DNA from: Pseudomonas ceruminis
GTDB lineage: Bacteria; Pseudomonadota; Gammaproteobacteria; Pseudomonadales; Pseudomonadaceae
Length of the DNA stretch: 64,000 nucleotides
Assembly: GCF_021602025.1 (NCBI RefSeq)
Contig: NZ_BQHW01000007.1
Coordinates: 124,001-188,000, forward strand
Direction of reading: 5' to 3'
Position 1 is the stretch's first letter; the number at the start of each line of letters is the position of its first letter. Below are positions 27,615-34,864 of the stretch, piece by piece. The position numbers and the translations under genes were made by a program. The notes beneath the pieces are model-generated. The model made no database searches, had not been told where the DNA came from, and was given only the letters and a program-made list of their open reading frames with translations.

Positions 27615-28085
27615 ATGCGTGCGATTGTTCCCCTGCTGCTGGCGGTAAGCCTGCCCCTGGCCGCTGCTCCCCTGCACAGCCAGTTTCTCCCGCCCGATGA
27701 CCTGTCGTTGCGCCAGGAAGCGCCGACGGCTCAGCAGTTGCTGCAGGTAACCGATTATTCGGTGGTCGTGGGCGCCCAGCGCCAGTCCGATCAGCAACCC
27801 ATCCCGATTACTGCCTCTTTGCAGATGCGCCTCAAAGGCAAGCCGCTGAGCAAGGGGGCGACCATCAGCCAAGTGCTGCTCACCTTCGACGGTGAAGCCG
27901 GCAAAAGCCTGAAAAAACCGGTGTACGACGACAAGACCCGTACACTGAGCCTCAACTACCCGGTGAGCGACTACCGCGTGGTCATGGACCTGCTGCGCAA
28001 CGAGACGGTATATGTGCAGTTCCTGACGTATGCCAATGGCCATGTCTGGGCCGACCTGCACACCGGCACCGTACGTACGCGTTGA
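27615..28085 (+). CDS. Hypothetical exported protein
   Basis: A 156-residue protein with a signal peptide (MRAIVPLLLAVSLPLAAAPLHS; likely cleavage after AAA or LHS). The mature part is a soluble domain without cysteines or recognised motifs, having alternating strand-like stretches (ADGTVV-like patterns absent; LSLNYPVSDYRVVMDLLRNETVYVQ). A strong SD AAGGAG chooses the ATG. I do not recognise the family; its position after hpt-wbuC and before the PA4642-family gene is a Pseudomonas-conserved order as far as I recall. Confidence 0.75.
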   Translation: MRAIVPLLLAVSLPLAAAPLHSQFLPPDDLSLRQEAPTAQQLLQVTDYSVVVGAQRQSDQQPIPITASLQMRLKGKPLSKGATISQVLLTFDGEAGKSLKKPVYDDKTRTLSLNYPVSDYRVVMDLLRNETVYVQFLTYANGHVWADLHTGTVRTR

Positions 28086-28153
28086 GGCGTGCGGCCTGCG
28101 GGGGGTAAACTGCCGGCCTTCGAAATTCCGTGATGGTCCAGTTGGAGCCGGCA

Positions 28154-28444
28154 ATGCGCAAAGACAAGAAGCAGGTGATTGGTGACGAAATCAGCGACGA
28201 CTACATCAAGTCGTTCTTACAGTTTGAACCGGCCGATGGCGTGACCTCGCCGTCGCTGCACAAGTTGGTCAAGGCCTACCGTGGCTTGCGCATCGACGAC
28301 TTCGAGCGTTTTATCGGCTTCTTCGTCGAGGCGGGTTACGACCTTGATGGCAAGGACGAGCACGGCAAGACCTTCGTCGAGCAGATTGCAGACCAGCGCA
28401 ATGCGTCTGAGTACATCGAGATCATCGCGCAAGCCCGCGGCTGA
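28154..28444 (+). CDS. PA4642-family small protein
   Basis: A 96-residue soluble, acidic protein (MRKDKKQVIGDEISDDYIKSFLQFEP...). It matches what I remember as the PA4642 family, found beside mqo in Pseudomonas. GGAG 7 bases before the ATG supports this start. No catalytic motif is seen; the repeated DxxGKDEHGKTFVEQI-like C-terminal section suggests a small helical domain. It ends 35 bases before the mqo terminator and converges on mqo. Function unknown. Confidence 0.8.
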   Translation: MRKDKKQVIGDEISDDYIKSFLQFEPADGVTSPSLHKLVKAYRGLRIDDFERFIGFFVEAGYDLDGKDEHGKTFVEQIADQRNASEYIEIIAQARG

Positions 28445-28478
28445 TACGTTGGCCTGTGCTGGTCACAGCGCAGGCACA

Positions 28479-28505
28479 AAAAAACGCCCCGAGGGGCGTT
28501 TTTTC
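28479..28505. terminator. Bidirectional rho-independent terminator (PA4642-family gene / mqo)
   Basis: A CGCCC/GGGCG stem with CGAG loop is extended by an A-run on the left and a T-run on the right (AAAAAAACGCCCC...GGGGCGTTTTTT). It is a U-tailed terminator read from either side, between the convergent genes. Confidence 0.92.
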
Positions 28506-28517
28506 GTTTCAGCTGGC

Positions 28518-30023
28518 TCAGGCGTAATGCTTGGCCGGGCTGTCTTCCACCAGTTCCAGCGCCACGTCGTTGTCGGCGCTGATCTTGTTGTACAAGGCGG
28601 CGTCGGTGGCCAGGGTCTTCTCGCGAGCCGGGAAGATCTCCTTGAGCTTGGCAGCCCAGGCGCCTTTGGCCTGCTCGGGGAAGCAGCGTTCGATCAACTC
28701 GAGCATGATCGACACTGTGACCGAAGCACCCGGCGAAGCGCCGAGCAGCGCGGCCAGGCTGCCGTCCTGGGCCGAAACCAGCTCGGTACCGAACTGCAGG
28801 ATGCCGCCTTTTTTCGGGTCTTTCTTGATGATCTGTACGCGCTGGCCGGCCACTTCCAGGCGCCAATCTTCGGCTTTGGCCTGCGGATAGAAGCGGCGCA
28901 ACGATTCCAGGCGTTGTTCCATCGACTGCATCACTTCGCTGACCAGGTACTTGGTCAGGTCCATGTTGTCGCGGGCCACGGCCAGCATCGGGCCGATGTT
29001 GCCCATGCGTACCGATAGCGGCAGGTCCATGAACGAGCCGTGCTTGAGGAACTTGGTAGTAAAGCCTGCGTATGGGCCGAACAGCAGCGATTTCTTACCG
29101 TCCACCACGCGGGTGTCCAAGTGCGGCACCGACATCGGCGGCGCACCGACGGCGGCCTGGCTGTAGACCTTGGCCTGGTGCTGCTTGACGATTTCCGGGT
29201 TGTCGCAACGCAGCCACTGGCCGCTTACCGGGAAGCCGCCAAAGCCTTTGCTCTCCGGGATACCGGACAGCTGCAGCAGCGGCAGGGCCGCGCCGCCGGC
29301 GCCGAGGAACACGAAGCGGGCGTCGACTTCACGGCTGCCGCCGCTGTTGACGTCCTTGATGCTGACCGTCCAGCCGGCACCGTTACGGCGCAAACCGACG
29401 ACTTTCTTGCTGTACTTGACCTGCGCGTTCGGCGTGTCGCCCAGCAGCTTGAGCAGCTTGTTGGTCAGGGCGCCGAAGTTGACGTCGGTGCCTTTCATCA
29501 CGCGGGTGGCGGCGATGTGCTGGTCGGCCGGGCGGCCTGGCATCATCAGCGGCATCCAGTCCTTCATCACGGCCTTGTCTTCGGTGTATTCCATCTCGGC
29601 GAAGGCGTGGTGCTGCTTGAGCAGCTCGAAGCGCTTCTTGAGGAAGGACACACCCTTGTCACCTTCGACATAGCTCAGGTGCGGGACCGGGTTGATGAAG
29701 GCACGGGCCGAGCCGAAGTTGCCTTTCTTGCTCAGGTAGGCCCAGAACTGGCGCGAAACCTCGAACTGGGTGTTGATGTGCACGGCCTTTTTGATGTCGA
29801 TGCTGCCATCGGCGGCCTGGGGCGTGTAGTTCAGCTCGCACAGCCCGGCATGGCCGGTACCTGCGTTGTTCCAGGGGTTGGAGCTTTCCGCGGCCCCGGA
29901 GTCCATCGCCTCGACGACCTCCAGTTTGAGGGTCGGGTCGAGCTCCTTGAGCAGTACGGCCAGGGTGGCACTCATGATGCCCGCGCCTACCAGTACTACA
30001 TCAACCGATTCGTTCTGCGCCAT
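28518..30023 (-). CDS. mqo: Malate:quinone oxidoreductase
   Basis: A 501-residue peripheral membrane FAD enzyme oxidising malate to oxaloacetate and passing electrons to quinone. The FAD motif [17 protein letters not shown] (residues 9-25) is followed by [20 protein letters not shown], the mqo signature, with [22 protein letters not shown] and a C-terminal [18 protein letters not shown]. In Pseudomonas it largely replaces or supports soluble malate dehydrogenase. It stands alone on the minus strand with a long upstream region. Confidence 0.97.
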   Translation of the reverse strand: MAQNESVDVVLVGAGIMSATLAVLLKELDPTLKLEVVEAMDSGAAESSNPWNNAGTGHAGLCELNYTPQAADGSIDIKKAVHINTQFEVSRQFWAYLSKKGNFGSARAFINPVPHLSYVEGDKGVSFLKKRFELLKQHHAFAEMEYTEDKAVMKDWMPLMMPGRPADQHIAATRVMKGTDVNFGALTNKLLKLLGDTPNAQVKYSKKVVGLRRNGAGWTVSIKDVNSGGSREVDARFVFLGAGGAALPLLQLSGIPESKGFGGFPVSGQWLRCDNPEIVKQHQAKVYSQAAVGAPPMSVPHLDTRVVDGKKSLLFGPYAGFTTKFLKHGSFMDLPLSVRMGNIGPMLAVARDNMDLTKYLVSEVMQSMEQRLESLRRFYPQAKAEDWRLEVAGQRVQIIKKDPKKGGILQFGTELVSAQDGSLAALLGASPGASVTVSIMLELIERCFPEQAKGAWAAKLKEIFPAREKTLATDAALYNKISADNDVALELVEDSPAKHYA

Positions 30024-30627
30024 TTAACGCGTCTCCACAATCTACAGCTACCTAATTGACAGCACAGGACCCCAGGGGTGCCAGGATCGCCATGTCCGAC
30101 TCTTCGCAGTTCTTGCAACTTCCGCGGACACCGCCAATCAGTCTTCGGGTTCGGGTATTGAACGCTGTTTGCCACAGGTGCGGCAATTCGACTTATGGTC
30201 AAGGTGTCGTGCGTGCGCTATGGAGCAGCCTCAGATGCTCATTGGAAATGAGCGTTTAAGCCGCCTGTTCAGGGCTGTTCGGGACACATCTGCCGCTTTT
30301 GCACATGCCAGACTGTTCATTTGCTCGCCACACTCTCGTGAAGTTGTGAAAAACCGTTTTTTCACGCTCTTTTGGAGACGTGAACCTCAAAAGGGGACTG
30401 CGCGATGGCAACCCACAGGTTCATGCAGTGCGAAGGGCCGGAAAAGCAGGCACGACAGCCGATGCAAGACCTGAGTGGAAGGCTCTCTGTGGGCTGGGCG
30501 TTGGAGGTGCCGGGGTCAAACGGCAAATTGCGGGGCCCGATCAGGAGACGTCCTTATAATCGGGGGAAGATTATAACGATGTCGCGGGCAGAAAGGTCGT
30601 TATTCGTGCATTTTATTGCGGCGTTTG
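30024..30627. other. Long upstream region of mqo, no gene recognised
   Basis: About 600 bases without a supported gene. It contains a hairpin GTGAAAAA-ccg-TTTTTTCAC at 30346-30365 and an interrupted repeat CTTTTG...CAAAAG just after it (about 30368-30393). The region probably holds the mqo promoter; no clear operator could be assigned. Confidence 0.4.
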
Positions 30628-30861
30628 TCAGGCTGGCACGGTGCATTGCTGCCAGTGATGGCTTGCGCGGGCGCAAATCCGGGCTTCGTCGGGCAGTTCC
30701 CGACCCAGCCAGGCAGGCTGGATTTCGCTGACCTGCAGCCAGCCGCCGCCACTTGGCGCGTGGCTGCACGCTTTGAACGCCAGGCATTTGCCTTCGGCAT
30801 CCAGGCGGGCGTAGCAGCGGTGGCGCGGGCGTTGAAAGAGCAGGGTCCAGAGCGAGGCCAT
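30628..30861 (-). CDS. Small conserved hypothetical protein
   Basis: A 77-residue basic protein beginning MASLWTLLFQRPRHRCYARLDAEGKCLAF. It contains several aromatic and cysteine positions (Cys16, Cys26, Cys32) but no CxxC pair. I recall similar small proteins adjacent to mqo in other Pseudomonas. AGGA about 10 bases upstream supports the ATG; the frame is open upstream but without family likeness. It is monocistronic on the minus strand, divergent from the YajG lipoprotein gene. Function unknown. Confidence 0.7.
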   Translation of the reverse strand: MASLWTLLFQRPRHRCYARLDAEGKCLAFKACSHAPSGGGWLQVSEIQPAWLGRELPDEARICARASHHWQQCTVPA

Positions 30862-31070
30862 GGCGGGAAGTCCTGTGCGTTGGGGCTTGGCGTAAGCATA
30901 TCTGCAGGGCCATGAAACCATTGTGACAACCCTCGCTGGCGGCAACCTTCACGCCGCAGGGAAACAGGCAGCTGCACGGGACGCTTTTTTCTTGCCGTGT
31001 GTGGCTTGCCGCTTATCGCCTGCCGCTAGGTATACTGTCGACCTTTGCCGCATTTTCTGGAGAAACGCGC

Positions 31071-31655
31071 ATGTTGCAACGTCTGTTGTTCGGTTTGCTT
31101 GCCGTGGCCAGCCTCAGCCTGGTTGGTTGTGCCCACAGCCCGCAACAACTCAGCCCGCAGCCCAAACTCAACGCCCAGCTTGCGCCAGTCGGCCATGGCC
31201 AGCCGGTGGTGGTCAAGGTGGTCGACGGCCGGCCTTCGCAGTCCTTGGGCACTCGCGGTGGCATGTACCCTGAAACCAGCACCATCAGTGTCAACGGCAA
31301 TGACATCGTGCCCAAGTTGCAGGCTCAGGCCGAAGCGGCGGTGCGCCTGCTGGGCTTCACCCCTACGGCTAACGCCTACAATGCGCCACAGCTGACCGTG
31401 ACCCTGGCCGAGCTGAAGTACCAATCGCCCAAGGACAACCTGTATGTGACCGAGGCCACGATCGGCGCGACCTTCCGTGCCGATGTGTCCAACGCCAACC
31501 GCCGCTACAGCGGCCGTTATGGGGCTTCGCTGGACCAGCGCTTTGGCATGGCGCCAAACCAGGAAACTAACACCAAGCTGGTGGGCGATGTGCTGAGCGA
31601 CGCACTGACTCGCCTGTTCAAGGACCCGACCATCGGGCAGGTGCTGAGCGAGTAA
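31071..31655 (+). CDS. YajG-family lipoprotein
   Basis: A 194-residue lipoprotein with signal MLQRLLFGLLAVASLSLVGC (lipobox LVGC, Cys20; residue +2 Ala, so outer-membrane sorting is expected). The mature region matches YajG: a predicted beta-rich domain with VVDGRPSQSLGTRGG and a C-terminal LVGDVLSDALTRLFKDP. GGAGAAA lies upstream of the ATG. It is followed by a good terminator, so it is probably monocistronic. No defined function is known to me for the family. Confidence 0.88.
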   Translation: MLQRLLFGLLAVASLSLVGCAHSPQQLSPQPKLNAQLAPVGHGQPVVVKVVDGRPSQSLGTRGGMYPETSTISVNGNDIVPKLQAQAEAAVRLLGFTPTANAYNAPQLTVTLAELKYQSPKDNLYVTEATIGATFRADVSNANRRYSGRYGASLDQRFGMAPNQETNTKLVGDVLSDALTRLFKDPTIGQVLSE

Positions 31656-31675
31656 ACCTCTCCCGAGGTAAAAAG

Positions 31676-31710
31676 AACCCGCCGCCTGCGTGCCAGGCCG
31701 CGGGTTTTTG
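31676..31710 (+). terminator. Rho-independent terminator after yajG-like gene
   Basis: A stem of AACCCGC-c-GCCTG with CAGGC-c-GCGGGTT (one C-C mismatch) ends in TTTTTG. It is 20 bases past the lipoprotein stop. Confidence 0.85.
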
Positions 31711-31721
31711 TTTATCTGCCC

Positions 31722-31985
31722 TCAGGCCGCTTCGATATGGAAATTCAGCACACTCACGCCGGTGAGCACATCCACCTCAGGTAAATGCTCATGCACATGG
31801 CCGCCCAAGGCGCAATAAACCAGCCACTGACGGTCCTGGACATTGATCGCAAAGCCATCGATCAATGCCTGTTGCTCGTCGCTCTGGGTGACGAGATAGA
31901 GGCGGTCCTGGTTTTCGGCATGCAGCATCAACACGCTCCGGGTCGGGAAAGGGCCGTCAGGGTGGCCTGTTCTGATGACGAGCAT
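31722..31985 (-). CDS. Small conserved hypothetical protein
   Basis: A soluble protein of 87 residues from the ATG at 31985 (MLVIRTGHPDG...). The body (VLMLHAENQDRLYLVTQSD..., WLVYCALGGHVHEHLPEVDV) reads as a genuine compact alpha/beta protein, with paired histidines in GHVHEHLP. The start is not well supported: no Shine-Dalgarno is visible, and a GTG at 32009 is an alternative. It converges on the YajG-like gene and is divergent from the small membrane protein gene at 32083. I do not know its function. Confidence 0.6.
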   Translation of the reverse strand: MLVIRTGHPDGPFPTRSVLMLHAENQDRLYLVTQSDEQQALIDGFAINVQDRQWLVYCALGGHVHEHLPEVDVLTGVSVLNFHIEAA

Positions 31986-32082
31986 GTGACAGATGAAATT
32001 TAGTGACACTTTGTCGCCCCGCCCAGGCGCCGGAGTGGGACTTCGGTAGAATGCCGCCTGTCGTTCCAACCGAGGTTGCGTG

Positions 32083-32343
32083 ATGTCCTTGCAAGTGCTT
32101 TGGGGGTTGTTGGCCACCCACCCGACCAAGCTGATCAATCTGCTGGCGCTGCTGATGACCTGCCCGGGCGGGTTGCTGCTGCACAGTGCGCGGCGTCGCG
32201 AAGCGATCACCCGCGAGCGCCTGGCGGTGGATGAGGGTGTGGTCGATGCATTCGGCCAGCGAGTGCCGCGTTACTACTACATCCTCGGCTTTTCCTGCCT
32301 GGCCATGGCGCTGCTGCTGTCCTGGCTCAGTACCTGGATCTGA
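32083..32343 (+). CDS. Small inner-membrane protein
   Basis: An 86-residue protein with two probable transmembrane helices: about residues 17-33 (LINLLALLMTCPGGLLL) and 66-84 (YYILGFSCLAMALLLSWLS), with a charged, Arg-rich loop between them. GAGG 7 bases before the ATG fixes the start over a GTG three bases earlier. No family recognised. It lies between a divergent small gene and a convergent acyltransferase gene. Confidence 0.7.
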   Translation: MSLQVLWGLLATHPTKLINLLALLMTCPGGLLLHSARRREAITRERLAVDEGVVDAFGQRVPRYYYILGFSCLAMALLLSWLSTWI

Positions 32344-32373
32344 TCTGCGGGGCTGCCAGGCAACCCCGCCCGG

Positions 32374-33543
32374 TCAGGCTACCGGTGCTTGCTGCCTGAC
32401 CTGGTACTGATTGCGCACCGGCGTTGCATACTGCAGCACCAGGTACGGCCGCTGCGCTTCAGGGCAGGCATCCAGGCGGCGCTGCCATTCTTCCCTGGCC
32501 TTGGCCAGCTCTTCGGGTGGGAACACCTGCTCTGCGCTCGGCACCTGCAGTGCCTCGTCTTTCTCGCCCCACATGGCATACGCCAGGTAGTGCACCGGGA
32601 ACAACCGGTAGCCACCCAGAATCTGCCGATCGATCTCCACCGCCAACTGCTTGGTGTCTTCGTAGAACTCAGTCACCGGTGGGGCGAAGTTGATGTGCAC
32701 GCGGCCCTTGTAGCCGGTGATGCCCTTGGCGATGCTGTTGTCGTCTTCCCCAGGCGCCTTCTTGTAGGTGCCGGTGGTGGCGCGGATGTACAGCTCGCGC
32801 GCCTTGGCCTGGTCACAAGGGTCATACTCGTAGCTGATCGAGACGGGGATCAGGTTCAGGCTCTGGATCACCGCGCCGAACGGCTCGTCCTTGCGGCTCA
32901 TGTGGAACATCTTGAGGATCGCCGAGTCGGTGCGGTCGTCCCCATCCTTGGCGCGGCCTTCGGCCTGGGCAATCCAGATCGAGGTACCATCGTTGCGGAT
33001 CGAATGGTTGATGTACGCCGAAAGCAACTGGTAGGCGGCCAGTTTCTCGCGACGACCGCTGAGCGATCGGTGGACGATGAAACTCTTGTTCAGGCGCATC
33101 ATGTCGCTGACGAACGGCTTTTGCAGCAGGTTGTCGCCAATGGCGATACGCGGCGTTGGCAGGCCGGCGTGGTACACCGCATAGTTGACGAAGGCCGGGT
33201 CCATGACGATGTCACGGTGGTTGGCCAGGAACAGGTAGGCAGTGCCCGACTTGAGCTGCTCGACACCGGAATAGGTGACGCCGTCGGTGGCTCGCTCGAT
33301 GGTCTGGTCGACGTAGTACTCGACCTTGTCCTGCAGGGTGGAGACGCCGGTGACGCCGGCGAATTCCTTGCGCAGGCGGCGGGCGATCAGCGGCTTGAGC
33401 AGCCAGCCGAAGGCGCCCGCGGCGCGGGGGAAGCGGAAGTGGGTGAGGATATCGAGGAATGCCGGGTCGCTGAGCAGGCGTGCCAGAACGGCAGGGACCT
33501 CAGCATCGTCGTACGGTCGGATGGCATCGAATTCGCCCATCAT
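32374..33543 (-). CDS. Glycerol-3-phosphate/1-acylglycerol-phosphate acyltransferase-like protein
   Basis: A PlsC/PlsB-superfamily acyltransferase of 389 residues. The catalytic block reads LFLANHRDIVMDPAF, with the histidine followed by aspartates at +2 and +6, so the usual HX4D spacing is not exact; later blocks include NKSFIVHRSL, the substrate/acyl region IWIAQAEGRAKDG and the PVSISYEYDP segment. The start is one of two adjacent ATGs (33543 or 33540) after AAGAGAG. No transmembrane segment is evident. It likely acylates a phospholipid precursor; the exact substrate is not determinable. It is divergent from the CPXCG gene. Confidence 0.82.
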   Translation of the reverse strand: MMGEFDAIRPYDDAEVPAVLARLLSDPAFLDILTHFRFPRAAGAFGWLLKPLIARRLRKEFAGVTGVSTLQDKVEYYVDQTIERATDGVTYSGVEQLKSGTAYLFLANHRDIVMDPAFVNYAVYHAGLPTPRIAIGDNLLQKPFVSDMMRLNKSFIVHRSLSGRREKLAAYQLLSAYINHSIRNDGTSIWIAQAEGRAKDGDDRTDSAILKMFHMSRKDEPFGAVIQSLNLIPVSISYEYDPCDQAKARELYIRATTGTYKKAPGEDDNSIAKGITGYKGRVHINFAPPVTEFYEDTKQLAVEIDRQILGGYRLFPVHYLAYAMWGEKDEALQVPSAEQVFPPEELAKAREEWQRRLDACPEAQRPYLVLQYATPVRNQYQVRQQAPVA

Positions 33544-33665
33544 GCTCTCTTGTTGGAAACGGCTAGGGTAATAAGGTAGGGGCAGGCTCCGAAAAACGGC
33601 TCGGACGCACACAGGCCCTGTAAACAGACCGGCAATTATACGCATAAGTCACCGCGGAGGCCGCG

Positions 33666-33851
33666 ATGCTGGAAACCGACTTCTATGATTGCCCCTATTG
33701 CGGCGAACGGGTGGAAACCACTGTGGATATCTCCGCTGGCGACCAGATCTACACTGAAGACTGTCAGGTGTGTTGCCAGCCTGTGGTGTTTATCCTGCAG
33801 GTGCACGGTGACGAATGGATGCTTGAAGTCAGACGCGAGGACGATGCCTGA
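33666..33851 (+). CDS. CPXCG-motif cysteine-rich protein
   Basis: A 61-residue putative zinc-ribbon protein. Cys9-Pro-Tyr-Cys12-Gly and a second cluster Cys33-x2-Cys36-Cys37 form a likely four-cysteine metal site. SD GCGGAGG. Its stop abuts the ATG of the DUF2007 gene (no gap), a conserved pairing in Pseudomonas. The role is unknown; such proteins may act as small metal-dependent adaptor proteins. Confidence 0.88.
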   Translation: MLETDFYDCPYCGERVETTVDISAGDQIYTEDCQVCCQPVVFILQVHGDEWMLEVRREDDA

Positions 33852-34112
33852 ATGCGGCGGATCTACGAACCGGAAAACCTGATGGAGGCGCAAATGTTGG
33901 TCGGCATGCTGGCCAGTGAAGGGATTGAGGTGCATCTGGTGGGCGGTGATCTGGTAGGCGGTGTCGGTGAACTGCCGTTGCAGGGGTTGCTTGGCCTCGC
34001 CGTGCCCGATGAGCAGGCCAGTTACGCACGGCAACTGATCGATGCGTACAATGGTGCCCAGCCGCTTGCCGGCGACGAACCGGATAGTTACCCCGGTACC
34101 TTGATCTGCTAG
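33852..34112 (+). CDS. DUF2007 domain protein
   Basis: An 86-residue protein beginning MRRIYEPENLMEAQMLVGMLASEGIEVHLVGG, the DUF2007 pattern (a signal-transducing PII-like fold has been proposed for the family). It begins immediately after the CPXCG gene stop, so the two are coupled. A small hydrophobic middle (LPLQGLLGLAVPD) is within the domain. SRAP/YedK follows 14 bases later in the same direction. Confidence 0.86.
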   Translation: MRRIYEPENLMEAQMLVGMLASEGIEVHLVGGDLVGGVGELPLQGLLGLAVPDEQASYARQLIDAYNGAQPLAGDEPDSYPGTLIC

Positions 34113-34126
34113 GTTTTGAATCGCCC

Positions 34127-34747
34127 ATGTGTGGACGCTACGCCCTGTTTCGCTGGCCCCAGGCCCTTGCCAGCCTGCCGGGCTTCCCTGCCGGCCAGCC
34201 GGCGCAATGGAACATATCACCGGGCGCCTCGGTGCTCATCCAGCGCCAGGTTGATGGCCAGATGCAACTGGCCAAGGCCCGGTGGGGGCTGACGCCGGCC
34301 TGGCTCACTGACCTTTCCCGCACCCCTGCCCACGCCCGTGCCGAAACGCTGGCCGAGCAACCGATGTTCCGCGAAGCGTTGCGCCAGCGGCGTTGCCTGA
34401 TGCCGGCCAACGGCTTCTACGAATGGCGCGGCACCGTGCGCAAGCGGCCGTACTGGCTGACGCCGGGGGAAGGTTCGGCGCTGTATTTTGCGGCTGTATG
34501 GGAGGCCTATCCTGTGCAAGACCAAGTCTGGTTGAGCTGCGCAGTGGTCACCCAGGCGGCAATGAACCAGCGCCGGCCGCTGATACTGGACGAGGCGGGG
34601 CAGGCGGCCTGGCTTGACCCGGATACGCCGGTTACCCGCTTGCACGAGTTGCTGGCCAGCCCGCCGGCAACGGTGCGGGAACGGGCCTTGGCCAATTTCG
34701 TCAATGATCCGAAACTGGATGCACCAGAATGTTTGACGCCGTTATGA
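34127..34747 (+). CDS. SOS response-associated peptidase (SRAP/YedK-HMCES family) with altered active-site positions
   Basis: A 206-residue SRAP protein; the family crosslinks to abasic sites in single-stranded DNA through Cys2. MCGRY is at the N-terminus, so Cys2 is exposed after Met removal, and the glutamate in GFYEWRG (Glu99) is present. However, the Asn of the canonical NARxET motif is His69 here (HARAET), and the His of the HxRxP motif is Asn147 (NQRRP). Two of the four catalytic positions therefore differ, which could slow crosslink reversal. It forms a unit with the CPXCG and DUF2007 genes. Base composition drops sharply just after this gene. Confidence 0.88.
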   Translation: MCGRYALFRWPQALASLPGFPAGQPAQWNISPGASVLIQRQVDGQMQLAKARWGLTPAWLTDLSRTPAHARAETLAEQPMFREALRQRRCLMPANGFYEWRGTVRKRPYWLTPGEGSALYFAAVWEAYPVQDQVWLSCAVVTQAAMNQRRPLILDEAGQAAWLDPDTPVTRLHELLASPPATVRERALANFVNDPKLDAPECLTPL

Positions 34748-34864
34748 CCCTAGTTGGCATATACATACAACTAATAGTGCCTAGCATTTTTGCCAGTTGA
34801 CGCTCCATGGAGCTGCCCTTACGGTAAAACTCACGTACCAGGGCAGCTTTTAAAGGGGTGCACG

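Noticed and set aside
28589-28595. TTGTACA inside mqo as a further light-response operator
   Set aside because: There is no second half at 12-base spacing and it is within coding sequence.
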